From: Methylobacterium sp. 10
GTDB lineage: Bacteria > Pseudomonadota > Alphaproteobacteria > Rhizobiales > Beijerinckiaceae
Length of the DNA stretch: 64,000 nucleotides
Direction of reading: 5' to 3'
Assembly (NCBI RefSeq): GCF_000519085.1
Contig: NZ_KI912577.1
Location: 3,962,035 to 4,026,034, forward strand
The notes below the pieces were generated by a model. The model did not search any database. It had not been told where the DNA came from and was given only the letters and a program-made list of their open reading frames with translations. Positions 1-8,880 of this stretch are shown here, in pieces. Numbering within the stretch: the first letter of the stretch is position 1; every line of letters starts with the position of its first letter. The position numbers and the translations under genes are program-made.

Positions 1-167
1 GGCAGCCCGCTCTCGAAGCCCGGCACCCGCAGCGGTTCGCCCGCGCCGGTGACCACCGCCACGTCGGCGAGGGAGAACAGCACCGGCTCGGCGCCGAGAT
101 GTTCCAGGGCGGCCTTCAGGCGTGCCTTGTGCCAGTTGCCGTTATCGGCCGCGAGCCCGATGCGCAT
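1..167 (-). CDS. ATP-grasp (RimK-like) protein of the H4MPT cluster, Orf5 type (partial)
   Basis: Only the first 55 codons are inside the window; the gene continues past the left edge. The product starts MRIGLAADNGNWHKARLKAA. Its place just downstream of mch on the same strand matches orf5 of the Methylobacterium extorquens H4MPT cluster, which encodes an ATP-grasp ligase of the RimK/MptN group. The catalytic ATP-grasp core is not visible here, so this assignment rests on gene order and the N-terminus. The likely role is cofactor modification, possibly glutamate addition to H4MPT, but that is inferred. Confidence 0.65.
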   Translation of the reverse strand, partial: MRIGLAADNGNWHKARLKAALEHLGAEPVLFSLADVAVVTGAGEPLRVPGFESGL

Positions 168-443
168 GGATGTGGTCTCACACGGTGATCCGGTCCCGGC
201 CCGGCCGGGATGACAGGCGTTCCCCTCGCCCCGCTTGCGGGGAGAGGGCCGTGACGACCATGTCGTCGGCACGGCGAGGCGGCAGCCGAGGGTGAGGGGG
301 CGTTCCCGGAGGAGTCTCGTTCGGAGAGCCCCCTCACCCCCGTTCCGGCTTCGCCTCCACTCATCGCAGGCACGACAAGGTGCCCGCGATCCTCTCCCCG
401 CCCGGCGGGGAGAGGGGCTGGCGCTCCGTCTTCTCCGGTCAGC
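168..443. repeat. Intergenic palindromic element between mch and the orf5-type gene
   Basis: This non-coding stretch is built from nested inverted repeats. Positions 222-248 and 391-417 each contain a CCTC-rich arm folding on a GGGGAGAGG arm, and a GGTGAGGGGGC segment near 291 pairs with GCCCCCTCACC near 329. Similar GGGGAGA/TCTCCCC units occur at about 30066-30200 and 56024-56052, so this is a dispersed extragenic palindrome family. If transcribed it would form strong hairpins between two cofactor genes. Confidence 0.6.
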
Positions 444-1430
444 TCAGCTGAAGGAGGCGTCCACAAGTTCCGGCATCAGCCGGCCACCGCGGAAACTCTT
501 GCCGGTGGTCACCGAGGTGACGATGACCTCGGCCGGGCTGAAGAGCGCGCCGTCGATCTTGTAGAAATCGCCGTTCACCCGCCCGAAGATGTCGGCGAAG
601 GGGGCGCCGTGGTCGGCGGAGGTGGTGGAGGGCAACTGCTCGGCCAGCTGCTTGGCATCCGCCTCGTCGGCCTCGACGAAGAGCTGCACCCGGCCGCCGT
701 AGATGATGGCGTCGTTGGTGCGGCCCATGGCCTGGATGAAGTCGGGATGCTGCGGCGAGAGCGGTGCCGAGCCGATGCCGTCCACGATCTTGTGCAGGTC
801 GAAGCCCACGGTGTGGGCCTTGTGCAGGGCGACTTCGAGGACGCGGGCGACGACCTGTGTCGAGCCGGCCAGCGACTGGGTCGGTGCGTAGATGAAGGTC
901 AGCGCGTCCGCCGACAGGCCGCAGGCCTCGGCGACCTTGGCGATGACGGAGGCGGGCGGTCCGCCGGCGGCTTCGAGCACCAGGGCGGTCTGGCTGGCGG
1001 AATCGCGGTAGCCGAGTTCGGTGTAGAGGTCTTCCACCACCGAGACGGCACGGCCGGGGCCGGAACCGAGGGCGAAGAAGCCGGAATCACCGGTTTCGTC
1101 GGCCAGCGACCAGCCGGCATACTGGCTGCCGAGGCAGGCGAGCACCGGGTCGGCGGAATGCACCACCACGGAATAAGGCCAAGCCGCGATCGGCCCGGTG
1201 GGGACGATCGACACGGTGCCGAGGCCTCCGAGGCAGATCTCGGCGATGCGCCGGCCGGCCTCGATGGAGCCGCGCACGGTGGCGCCGGCATCGACCATGC
1301 GTGCGCCGTTCTCCGTGGTGACGGCAAGGCGCAGGGCCTCGGCATCGGCCACCAGCTTCTCCACGAGGGGATTGGCGAGGGCGTTCAGGCTCGGCGTGGT
1401 CCGGAGCGTGGCGGGGGGATGGGTGGTCAT
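444..1430 (-). CDS. mch: Methenyl-H4MPT cyclohydrolase
   Basis: The 328-residue product is the Mch family enzyme that hydrolyses 5,10-methenyl-H4MPT to 5-formyl-H4MPT, the step between MtdB and the Fhc complex in cytoplasmic formaldehyde oxidation. The start ATG at 1428-1430 overlaps the stop of the upstream orfY gene by four bases (ATGA), so the two are translationally coupled. Recognisable family stretches include ENGARMVDAGATVRGSIEAG near residues 30-50 and the C-terminal HPDFIQAMGRTNDAIIYGG segment. Length matches the family. The long open frame that extends upstream of the ATG is only read-through over orfY. Confidence is high because the neighbours encode the adjoining pathway steps. 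Confidence 0.95.
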   Translation of the reverse strand: MTTHPPATLRTTPSLNALANPLVEKLVADAEALRLAVTTENGARMVDAGATVRGSIEAGRRIAEICLGGLGTVSIVPTGPIAAWPYSVVVHSADPVLACLGSQYAGWSLADETGDSGFFALGSGPGRAVSVVEDLYTELGYRDSASQTALVLEAAGGPPASVIAKVAEACGLSADALTFIYAPTQSLAGSTQVVARVLEVALHKAHTVGFDLHKIVDGIGSAPLSPQHPDFIQAMGRTNDAIIYGGRVQLFVEADEADAKQLAEQLPSTTSADHGAPFADIFGRVNGDFYKIDGALFSPAEVIVTSVTTGKSFRGGRLMPELVDASFS

Positions 1431-2596
1431 CGGGCTTCCTCCGTCGTGGCGAGCAGGGTCCGCAGAGTGGCGGCCCGGACGCGCAATAGGTCTCGGGTGG
1501 CGGCCGAGTCCGGGCCTGCGGCGAACACGGTGCAGAGGGGAGCATCGCGTGGCACGCAGGTGCCGGATTGTGGGCGGTCGCGAACGAAATCCGGCCAGTC
1601 CAGGGGCGGCATCGGCGCGTAGCCGGCTGCCGCGTAACAGATTTCCGTGGCCGCCGCATCCACCGGTGCGGGTTCGATTCGCGGCAAAACGCCGAGGCTC
1701 GCGTCGATATGCGCGGCCAGGAGCGGCGTGTCGCGGCGGTCGAGGACGTCGAGGGTGGCTCCCGGGCGCGGGTTGATCTCGGTGAGCCACCACTCCTGCT
1801 CCGACACGAGGAGGTCGGCGCTGGCGAGCCCGACGAGCCCGGTCTCCGCGACGAGTCCGGCGATGGCTGTCGTCACTTGGGAGAGGGTCGCGGCCGACAG
1901 GACCGGCGCCTCGTGGGCGGCGCGTTCCAGCGCCCCGGCATAGCGGAAGGGGCGTAAGGGAGACGGCGCGCTCCATTGCTCGGTCACTCCGAGGATCGCC
2001 GCCTCGCGCCCGTCGGCGAGGAAGGCGACGGCGTGCGCCGTGCCGGCGACCCGCCTTTGAAAATAGGCGCCCGGTGGTGCCCTCCCCGCGCCGGCGGGAC
2101 GGATATGGCTGCCGCCGGACCCGCCGGAGCGCTTGAGGAGCCAGTCCGACCGTTCCGTCACGGCCTCCCGCGTCACCGCCGGATGAGGGATCGCAAGACG
2201 GGCGCAGAGGGCGGCGAAGGCGAGCGGATCCTTCAGCACCCGGACCGTATCGGGCCCGGCACCCAGAAGCCTGTGGCGCCGGCCGAATCTCGCCATCATG
2301 TCGGGCGCATTCTCGAAGCCGCTGCCGAGCACGATCCCGATCGGTGGCTTGTCCGCCATGGCGGCCAGGGCATCGAGTCCGGCGAGCGCGCCCTCCCCCG
2401 TCAGCCCGTCGCCGAAACGCCCTTCGGCGGGGCGATAGCCTTCGGCGAGGGCGCGGGTGTCGGCATCGCCGAAGAGGTCGAGGACATAGGGGCGCAGGCC
2501 GGCCCGGCGCGCGGCCTGAGCCAGGGCGCGCCCGGACTGGGCGGCGATGAGGATCGCGTCGCCCCGGGACGAAGGCCGTTCGAATGATGCTGCCAT
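1427..2596 (-). CDS. ATP-grasp protein of the H4MPT cluster (OrfY type)
   Basis: The 389-residue protein has an ATP-grasp layout. An N-terminal nucleotide-binding-like fold (DAILIAAQSGRALAQAARRAG) is followed by a central WLLKRSGGSGGSHIRPA loop and a C-terminal metal-binding segment, WWLTEINPRPGATLD. Gene order (mtdB, this gene, mch) is that of orfY in M. extorquens, a gene needed for H4MPT-dependent C1 metabolism, probably in cofactor synthesis. Its exact reaction is not evident from sequence. It ends inside the mch start codon. A repeat element separates it from mtdB upstream, so it may have its own promoter or be read through the repeat. Confidence 0.85.
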   Translation of the reverse strand: MAASFERPSSRGDAILIAAQSGRALAQAARRAGLRPYVLDLFGDADTRALAEGYRPAEGRFGDGLTGEGALAGLDALAAMADKPPIGIVLGSGFENAPDMMARFGRRHRLLGAGPDTVRVLKDPLAFAALCARLAIPHPAVTREAVTERSDWLLKRSGGSGGSHIRPAGAGRAPPGAYFQRRVAGTAHAVAFLADGREAAILGVTEQWSAPSPLRPFRYAGALERAAHEAPVLSAATLSQVTTAIAGLVAETGLVGLASADLLVSEQEWWLTEINPRPGATLDVLDRRDTPLLAAHIDASLGVLPRIEPAPVDAAATEICYAAAGYAPMPPLDWPDFVRDRPQSGTCVPRDAPLCTVFAAGPDSAATRDLLRVRAATLRTLLATTEEAR

Positions 2597-2642
2597 CGCG
2601 GCGATCGCTTCGGATCACGCCCGTGCTGCTCCCACCACCCTC

Positions 2643-2755
2643 CCTCATCCTGAGGTGACGAGCGAAGCGAAGGCCTCGAAGAAGACTTCCAGTTCGCTCA
2701 GTGGGGGCTGGAGACCTCCTTCGAGGCCCGCTGGCGCGGGCACCTCAGGATGAGG
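2643..2755. repeat. Inverted-repeat element with CCTCATCCTGAGG termini
   Basis: The element is bounded by CCTCATCCTGAGGTG at 2643-2657 and its reverse complement CACCTCAGGATGAGG at 2741-2755. It lies in the 191-base gap between mtdB and orfY. A second copy with the same ends is at 27786-27896 inside the suf operon. The interior also contains matching GGCCTCGAAG/CTTCGAGGCC arms. It has no coding capacity and looks like a small palindromic mobile or REP-like unit. Confidence 0.75.
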
Positions 2756-2787
2756 TCGAGGGTTGGATCCGATATCGACGACCAGCG

Positions 2788-3681
2788 TCAGCCGGCCACC
2801 TCGACGGCGACCTTGTAGGCGTCGCGGAAGTCGAGGCAGAGGGGCTCGCCGGCGGCGAGGATCTGCCGGAACAGACGGGACTGGGTCTGGTACTTGACGT
2901 TGCCGACCGCCAGTGCGCCGATGCCGATGCCCTTACCGGTGGGCAGGGCGACGTCCTTGGCGTTGACGTCGATCCCGGCGATGCCGGCGGGCGGCACCGC
3001 GTTCACGTCGGAGGCGACGAGAAGCTTCGGGGCCGATTCGAGATCGGACGCCGACAGGATCGGTATGCCGGCCGGGCCGGCTGAGAGGATCACGTCGGCT
3101 TCGGCGATGGCGGCGCGGCGCGCCTCGGGGGTCGAGCCGTCCACGGCACCGACATCAATGCCGAAGCGCCATTTCATGGTGAAGGCGATCTTTGAGACGC
3201 GCTCTTCACCGTCATGCCCGACGAGGACGGACTTGGCGCCTTCCAGCGCGCCGATCACCGCCGCCACGTAGGCGACGACGCCGGCCCCGCCGAAGATGAC
3301 GATGCGCTTGCCCTTCAGGTCGGTGCCGAACTTGGCCTTCAGGGCGCGGGTCACTTCGGCGACCATGGCGGCACCGGTGGTGAAGGACCCCGCCGGGTCG
3401 GCGACGATGTGGTTGGCGAACGGAGGGACCAGGGCCTTCTTCGCCCGGTCCATCATGTCGAGGGCGTCCTCGGCGTTCTTGCCGCCGATGAAGATGGTCG
3501 TGCGGGCGCCATCCTGGGGCGAACGGGAGAAGATCGAATCCTGCACCAGGGAGGTCACGTCCGGCAGGGTCACGTCTGTATAGGTCGCAATCGTCTCGAA
3601 ACCCGCATCCACGGCCATGTTCACGTCGAACGGGCTCATGTGCTTGAGGGGCGTCAGCATATGCAGAATCGAGCGGGCCAT
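2788..3681 (-). CDS. mtdB: NAD(P)-dependent methylene-H4MPT dehydrogenase
   Basis: The 297-residue enzyme oxidises methylene-H4MPT to methenyl-H4MPT with NAD+ or NADP+. It begins MARSILHMLTPLKHMSPFDV, the characteristic start of Methylobacterium MtdB. The dinucleotide-binding glycine loop GGAGVV is at residues 131-136, and PTGKGIGIGALAVGNVKYQT is near the C-terminus. A longer frame with an upstream non-ATG start exists, but the ATG at 3679-3681 has a GGAGGGAG ribosome-binding site and gives the family length. The gene lies between orf4 and orfY on the same strand, and its product feeds Mch directly. Confidence 0.96.
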   Translation of the reverse strand: MARSILHMLTPLKHMSPFDVNMAVDAGFETIATYTDVTLPDVTSLVQDSIFSRSPQDGARTTIFIGGKNAEDALDMMDRAKKALVPPFANHIVADPAGSFTTGAAMVAEVTRALKAKFGTDLKGKRIVIFGGAGVVAYVAAVIGALEGAKSVLVGHDGEERVSKIAFTMKWRFGIDVGAVDGSTPEARRAAIAEADVILSAGPAGIPILSASDLESAPKLLVASDVNAVPPAGIAGIDVNAKDVALPTGKGIGIGALAVGNVKYQTQSRLFRQILAAGEPLCLDFRDAYKVAVEVAG

Positions 3682-3793
3682 CGTGTCTCTCCCTCCGCAA
3701 GTGTCCGGCGCCATCGCGGCGCCGCCTCTCGCATGTGTACTGTCGAAACCGGACGGGCCGGCTGGGTCAAGCGTCGCTGATGCGCTTGGTGTC

Positions 3794-4792
3794 TTAAAGT
3801 GTCGTGACCGAGGCGCCCGTATTGCGACCGCGTGCGATCACGAAACGCAAGGGGCCGGGCCGGTCTAGGGACGCCACCAGGGCGCGCGCCTCGGCCTCGG
3901 ACGGCAACAGGGCGAAGCCCGTCGGCCCCCACGAGCTCTGGCCGTAGCCGGCGATCCCCCGGGCGGCGATGGCGGCGAGCGCCTCGGCCACGGCGGGGCT
4001 GGCGTAGCGCCCGCCCTGGTGAGGCGCGAAGTGATCGCCGATGAGACGCTGGATGGTGGTGATGCCGGCGCCGAAACCATCCGGTTCGGCGGTGGCCGCC
4101 GCCGGCAGGACCTGCATCAGCACGATCCGGCAGATCGCGGCGGCCTGCTCCTCGGGAAAGCGCGGCAGATCGCGAAATGCCTCGACCTCGCGGGTGCCGT
4201 GCACGCCGGTCATACTCTCGTCGAGGATCAGCACGATCCGCCACGCCTCCGGATAGGCGAGGCGCGCGATCAGCGGCGGCGGGCCGTTGCTGGCGTCGCG
4301 GCCGCCATCCACGATGAGGCCGCCCTGGGTGAAGGCGGCGAGGCCCACGCCCGAGCGATTGCCGCGATCGAGGGCGTCGGCGAAGGCGTCGGGCGAGAAG
4401 GGGCGGCCGTCGAGGGCGGCGAGCGCCGCCGCCACGCTGAGGGCGAGCTGCGTGCCCGAGCCGAATCCGGCATGGGCCGGAATCGCCTCGTCAACCTGGA
4501 TGGCGGCCGCTCCCCGAAGGCCGAGATGGCGTGACGCGGCCTCGGCATAGGTGCGGGCGCGGGCCGCCTCGGGCCCGACGACGTCGAGGGCGGGGGCCGC
4601 CCGTGCGGTAAGGTCGATGGAGGGGGCATCGACGGCGAGCCCGATGCTGCCGAAGCGCCGGCCGAGCCCTCCGTGCAGATCGAGGAAACCGAAGTGAAGC
4701 CGCGCCGGCGCGTGCACCCGCACCGCACGGGCCTGTCCCGCCGTCTCGGCCGGCCGTTGATCCGGGATCTGGTCCACGTCGATCCCTTTCAT
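3794..4792 (-). CDS. Beta-ribofuranosylaminobenzene 5'-phosphate synthase (Orf4)
   Basis: The 332-residue GHMP-fold protein catalyses the first committed step of methanopterin synthesis, joining p-aminobenzoate and phosphoribosyl diphosphate. Visible family features are VHAPARLHFGFLDLHGGLGR near residue 26, the GHMP ATP-loop-like segment IPAHAGFGSGTQLALSVAAA near residue 105, and the conserved GYGQSSWGPTGFA block near residue 280. It is the first gene of the leftward H4MPT group and is divergent from fhcB. The cofactor it helps build is used by every other C1 enzyme in this region. Confidence 0.92.
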   Translation of the reverse strand: MKGIDVDQIPDQRPAETAGQARAVRVHAPARLHFGFLDLHGGLGRRFGSIGLAVDAPSIDLTARAAPALDVVGPEAARARTYAEAASRHLGLRGAAAIQVDEAIPAHAGFGSGTQLALSVAAALAALDGRPFSPDAFADALDRGNRSGVGLAAFTQGGLIVDGGRDASNGPPPLIARLAYPEAWRIVLILDESMTGVHGTREVEAFRDLPRFPEEQAAAICRIVLMQVLPAAATAEPDGFGAGITTIQRLIGDHFAPHQGGRYASPAVAEALAAIAARGIAGYGQSSWGPTGFALLPSEAEARALVASLDRPGPLRFVIARGRNTGASVTTL

Positions 4793-5154
4793 CGCGATAA
4801 GCCTTCATCCGTGCGCCGCGCCGGCCATGAGCCCGTCCGCCCCCGGCGAGACCGGATCGGAATGGCGACCGCATGGCGCTCGCCGGCGCGGGCTTCTCCC
4901 ACGGAGGGCGGATCGGTCGCAAGCGTCGCCATACCATCAATCGTCGGGCTTCCGCAGGGCGGGGATCCGCCGGACCCAGGGGAGGCGTGGCGTGGCAGCA
5001 CGGCAGAAGGGAGCCGGCGGCGGTCGTTGGGGGGTTGCTTGCGGCGCCTCCGCGATGCAAACGTGCCGGCCCACTAGGAATGGACTGGCGCAGTCCCGCC
5101 GTGTGCGACGCTGAACACAGCGCGTGCCGGGCCCTCGTTCTCCAAGGTGTAGGC
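4793..5154. promoter_or_regulatory. Divergent control region between orf4 and fhcB
   Basis: This 362-base gap separates the leftward H4MPT group from the rightward fhc operon and must hold promoters for both. I see no convincing sigma-70 hexamers, operator palindrome or riboswitch. An open frame in phase with fhcB runs through most of it, which is common at this GC content and is treated as non-coding. Confidence 0.5.
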
Positions 5155-6234
5155 ATGGCTGCCTGGGTAAAGGGTGGTGCGGCGGACGTGAGCGCAGCGG
5201 TGGAGGCCGCAGCCACGCTCCTCGCTGCAGCGAAGACTCCGATCGTCACGGGATTGAGTGCGGATACGAGCGCGGTGCGGGCGGCCTATCATCTGGCCGG
5301 ACTCATCGGTGCATCCGTCGATCCCGTCGGCGGCGACGGCCTCTATGCGGAGCTCGGCCCCCTCAGCCAGTTCGGCAATCTCAACACCACGCCGGCCGAG
5401 GTGATCGGCCGGGCCGATGCGGTGCTGATCGTCGGCCTGCGCCCGTGGGACCGGCCGATCGTGCAGGAGATCGCCGCCTCCGTGCCGACGCGCGGCCGCG
5501 CCGCCGGTTCCGAGCGCACGCTGCTCTCCCTCGGCGGTCCCGGCGACGGCGCCACCCGGCATGTCTCCTATCCGGCCGCCGCCGGCGGTCTCGCCGTCTC
5601 GGTGGCGCATCTGCGTGCCTACGTGAAGGGCAACCTCTCCGGTGAGGCGGCCTATGCCGATCTCGGCCGGCGCCTGACGACGGCCCAGTACGGCGTCGTC
5701 CTCTACGATGCAGCCGAACTCGGCGATCTCGGCGTCGAGATGCTGCAGGGGCTGGTGCGCGATCTCAACGATCTGACGCGCTTCTTCGCGCTCTCCGTCT
5801 CGGACGGATTCCAGGGGCGCGCCGTGACCCAGCTCGCCTCCTGGACCACCGGGCAACCCCCGCGGGTGGGCTTTGGCCGCGCCCTGCCCGAACACGATCC
5901 GTGGCGTTTCGACAGCGCCCGGCAGGTGGCCGCTGGCGAGGCCGATGCCGCCCTGTGGCTCGCCCCCCTCCCCGCCCCGCGCCCCGACTGGCTCGGCACC
6001 CTGCCCGCCATCGCCATCGTCGGCGAGGGCAGCGCCGACGCCACGGGGGACGTCGCCGAGATCGTCATCGCGGTGGGCGTACCCGGCGAGACGGCCGGCG
6101 GCGCCCTGTGGAACGAGCGCCGCGCCGCGATCACCTATGTGCCTCCAGCCGGCCAGCCGGCCGACCTGACGGCGGCCGGCGTGCTCGCTGCCATCCAGAA
6201 TCGCCTCACGCAGAAGAAGGGCGCCTCATGCTGA
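5155..6234 (+). CDS. fhcB: Formyltransferase/hydrolase complex subunit B
   Basis: The 359-residue protein is the bacterial relative of the FwdB/FmdB subunit of archaeal formylmethanofuran dehydrogenase. In Methylobacterium it is a structural subunit of the Fhc complex and lacks the redox centre, so the complex releases formate by hydrolysis. The chosen ATG at 5155 gives the N-terminus MAAWVKGGAADVSAAVEAAA, which agrees with my recollection of Methylobacterium FhcB, and AAGGTG lies a few bases upstream. An in-frame extension upstream exists but reads as low-complexity Arg/Gly sequence. The stop codon overlaps fhcA by seven bases. Confidence 0.9.
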   Translation: MAAWVKGGAADVSAAVEAAATLLAAAKTPIVTGLSADTSAVRAAYHLAGLIGASVDPVGGDGLYAELGPLSQFGNLNTTPAEVIGRADAVLIVGLRPWDRPIVQEIAASVPTRGRAAGSERTLLSLGGPGDGATRHVSYPAAAGGLAVSVAHLRAYVKGNLSGEAAYADLGRRLTTAQYGVVLYDAAELGDLGVEMLQGLVRDLNDLTRFFALSVSDGFQGRAVTQLASWTTGQPPRVGFGRALPEHDPWRFDSARQVAAGEADAALWLAPLPAPRPDWLGTLPAIAIVGEGSADATGDVAEIVIAVGVPGETAGGALWNERRAAITYVPPAGQPADLTAAGVLAAIQNRLTQKKGASC

Positions 6235-7871
6235 TCCTGATCCAGGGCGGCCGGGTCGTCGATCCTACCGCCGGCCGCGACGGCGTCGGCGACGTCTGGA
6301 TCGAGGACGGCCGGGTCGTCGCCGCCTCGGAGCGCGCGCCCGACAAGACCATCGACGCCTCCGGCTGCGTCGTGATGGCGGGCGGTGTCGAGGTCCATTC
6401 GCACATCGCCGGCGGCAACGTGGTGATGAGCCGCCTGCTCCTGCCCGACCTCTATGTCAGCGAAGCTGCGCCCGAGGGCCATCCCTTCGCCCATGCCGGC
6501 GGCTCGGCTGCCTGGATCGGCGCGAACTACGCGCGGATGGGCTACACCATCGCCGTCGAGCCGGCGATGCCGCCGACCAACGCGCTCGCGACCCAGCTCG
6601 AACTCGCCGACATCCCCCTGCTCGACCGCGGTGCGCTCACCGTGATGGGCAACGACGACCAACTCCTCGACTTGCTGCGCCAGCGCGAAGGCAAGGCGGC
6701 GGTGCGGGACCTCGTCGCCCTGTCGGTGGCCACCTCGCGCGGCCTCGGCGTCAAGTGCATCAACGCGGGCGGCGCCTCGGCCTTCAAGGACGGGATGCTC
6801 AATCTCAGCCTCGACGAGGAGATCCCGGTCTACGGGCTCACCACTCGCAAGATCATGAATTCTCTCCTCGACGCGGTGGAGGAGATCGGCGTGCCGCATC
6901 CGCTGCACGTCCATGCCAACAACCTCGGCATTCCGGGCGCCGACGATTCCTTCGTGGCGACGATGGAGGCGGCGGAAGGGCGCCGCATCCACTTCGCCCA
7001 TGCGCAGTTCTATGCCTACGGCGCGGTCGATCCGGCCAATCCCGGCACCGGCGGCTTCCGTTCGGCGGCCGAGCGCATCACGGAGGCGATGGAGAAACAT
7101 CCGAACGCCACCTTCGATGTGGGGCAGGTCGCCTTCGGCCAGACGGTGACGATCTCCCTCGACGTGATCCGCCAGTTCGCCGGCCGCAAAGGTGCGAACC
7201 CGAAGAAGTGGATCATCACGGCGGGCGACGCGGAAGGCGGCGGCATCGTGCCGTTCCTGTACAAGCCGCGCGGCCCGGTCAGCTCGCTGCAATGGGCGAT
7301 CGGCCTCGAGTTGATGCTGCTCTCGGGCGACCCCGAGCGCACCATCCTCACGACCGACCATCCCAATGGCGGCCCCTTCACCGAATATCCGCGGATCATC
7401 CATCTGCTGATGGACAAGGAGGAGCGCGACCGCGAGATATCCTCCCTGCACAAGGTCATCGCCGAGCGCTCCGGCCTCTGCGGCATCGAGCGGGAATATA
7501 CCTTCTCCGAGATCGCCCAGCTGACGCGCTCCGGCCCGGCCAAGCTCCTCGGCCTGACCGATCGCGGCCATTTGCGCGAGGGCGCACGCGCCGACGTCGC
7601 GATCTACCGCGACGACAAGAACCGGACCGCAATGTTCGCCCGCGCCAGACTGGTGCTCAAGGACGGCCACGTCATCGTCGAGGACGGCGAGATCGTCGAT
7701 TGGCGCGCCGGCCATACCCTGGAACTGACGGTGGAATCCGACAAGGCGATGGAGACGCGCACCGACGCCTATCTCGATGCCCGCTTCGGCGCCGGCCTCG
7801 ACAGCTTCACCGTGCCGGACGAGGCTTTCCCCGTGAGCGATGTGTTCGAGGACGTGGCATGTCGCGTTTGA
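6228..7871 (+). CDS. fhcA: Formylmethanofuran hydrolase subunit A of the Fhc complex
   Basis: The 547-residue amidohydrolase-fold protein hydrolyses the formylated methanofuran analogue to formate. The metal-binding motif VHSHIAGGN places His57 and His59 near the N-terminus, with further conserved His in HPLHVHANNLG and HFAHAQFYAYG around residues 225-260. The distal TTDHPNGGPFTEYPRI block near residue 375 is also typical of FwdA/FmdA. The gene overlaps fhcB by seven bases and is followed by a 52-base gap before fhcD. All four Fhc subunits are encoded in this operon. A long frame on the opposite strand is a codon-bias shadow. Confidence 0.95.
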   Translation: MLILIQGGRVVDPTAGRDGVGDVWIEDGRVVAASERAPDKTIDASGCVVMAGGVEVHSHIAGGNVVMSRLLLPDLYVSEAAPEGHPFAHAGGSAAWIGANYARMGYTIAVEPAMPPTNALATQLELADIPLLDRGALTVMGNDDQLLDLLRQREGKAAVRDLVALSVATSRGLGVKCINAGGASAFKDGMLNLSLDEEIPVYGLTTRKIMNSLLDAVEEIGVPHPLHVHANNLGIPGADDSFVATMEAAEGRRIHFAHAQFYAYGAVDPANPGTGGFRSAAERITEAMEKHPNATFDVGQVAFGQTVTISLDVIRQFAGRKGANPKKWIITAGDAEGGGIVPFLYKPRGPVSSLQWAIGLELMLLSGDPERTILTTDHPNGGPFTEYPRIIHLLMDKEERDREISSLHKVIAERSGLCGIEREYTFSEIAQLTRSGPAKLLGLTDRGHLREGARADVAIYRDDKNRTAMFARARLVLKDGHVIVEDGEIVDWRAGHTLELTVESDKAMETRTDAYLDARFGAGLDSFTVPDEAFPVSDVFEDVACRV

Positions 7872-7923
7872 AGATCCGGCCGGACTTGATGACGATGCGT
7901 CGCGTGAGGACGGATGACCGAGC

Positions 7924-8880
7924 ATGACTGACCTCACCCTCAACGGCATCCCGGTGATCGACACCTTCGCCGAGGCGTTCGACGTCGCCGGCACGGCGCT
8001 GATCATTACCAACGACACCGCCAAATGGGCGATGATCGCCGCCGTCACGATGACCGGATTCGCCACCTCGGTGATCGGCTGCGGCGCCGAGGCCGGGATC
8101 GATTGCGAGCTTTCTCCGGAGGAGACGCCCGACGGCCGCCCCGGCGTGCGTGTGCTTCTATTCGGATTCGAGCCGAACGGTCTCAAGGACCAGCTCCTGA
8201 AGCGCGTCGGCCAGTGCATCCTCACCTGCCCCGGCACCGCCTGCTACGCGGGCGTCGAGGGGCCGCACAAGATCAAGCTCGGTGGCGCGATCCGCTATTT
8301 CGGTGACGGATTCGCGGTGGCCAAGCGTCTGACCGACCCCGTTTCCGGCAAGGCACGGCGCTATTGGCGCGTGCCGGTGATGGACGGCGAGTTCCTGTGC
8401 GAGGATTTCGTCCGCGCGGTGGACGGTGCGGTGGGCGGCGGCAACCTGCTGTTCCTCGGGCGTAACCATGCAGAGACCCTCAAGGTCGCCGAGATCGCGG
8501 TGGATGCCGCCCGTTCGGTGGCCGACGTGATCCTGCCCTTCCCCGGCGGTATCGTCCGCTCCGGCTCGAAGGTCGGCGCGCGTACCAAAGGCATGATGGC
8601 CTCCACCAACGACGCCTATTGCCCGACCCTCAAGGGCCGGGCCGGCTCGGAACTCGCAGCCGAGGTCGGCGTGGTGCTCGAGATCGTCATTGACGGGCTC
8701 ACATCGCGCTCGGTCTCCGAATCCATGCGCGCGGCGCTCCACGCTTCCACCGAAGCCGGTGCCGCGCACGGGCTCGTGGCGGTGACGGCGGGCAATTACG
8801 GCGGCAATCTCGGCCGCCACCATTATCACCTGAAGGACCTGCTCTCGAAGGAGCCGGCGAGCGAGGCTGGAGCGGCATGA
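7924..8880 (+). CDS. fhcD: Formylmethanofuran:H4MPT formyltransferase, Fhc subunit D
   Basis: The 318-residue protein is the Ftr-type formyltransferase that moves the formyl group from formyl-H4MPT to the methanofuran analogue, the step after Mch. It starts MTDLTLNGIPVIDTFAEAFD. The conserved Ftr segments GRNHAETLKVAEIAVDAA (near residue 180) and FPGGIVRSGSKVGARTKGM (near residue 205) are present. The stop overlaps the fhcC start by four bases (ATGA), which suggests coupled translation. The protein is full length compared with the family. Confidence 0.96.
   Translation: MTDLTLNGIPVIDTFAEAFDVAGTALIITNDTAKWAMIAAVTMTGFATSVIGCGAEAGIDCELSPEETPDGRPGVRVLLFGFEPNGLKDQLLKRVGQCILTCPGTACYAGVEGPHKIKLGGAIRYFGDGFAVAKRLTDPVSGKARRYWRVPVMDGEFLCEDFVRAVDGAVGGGNLLFLGRNHAETLKVAEIAVDAARSVADVILPFPGGIVRSGSKVGARTKGMMASTNDAYCPTLKGRAGSELAAEVGVVLEIVIDGLTSRSVSESMRAALHASTEAGAAHGLVAVTAGNYGGNLGRHHYHLKDLLSKEPASEAGAA

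Noticed and set aside
4873..5154. N-terminal extension of fhcB containing several Cys, which recalled the Cys-rich start of archaeal FwdB.
   Set aside because: The sequence is Arg/Gly-rich without a CxxC pattern matching FwdB, and the product beginning at 5155 agrees with the Methylobacterium FhcB start as I recall it.
6135..8237. A 700-codon frame on the - strand opposite fhcA.
   Set aside because: The conserved FhcA motifs are on the + strand; the antisense frame has no family resemblance.
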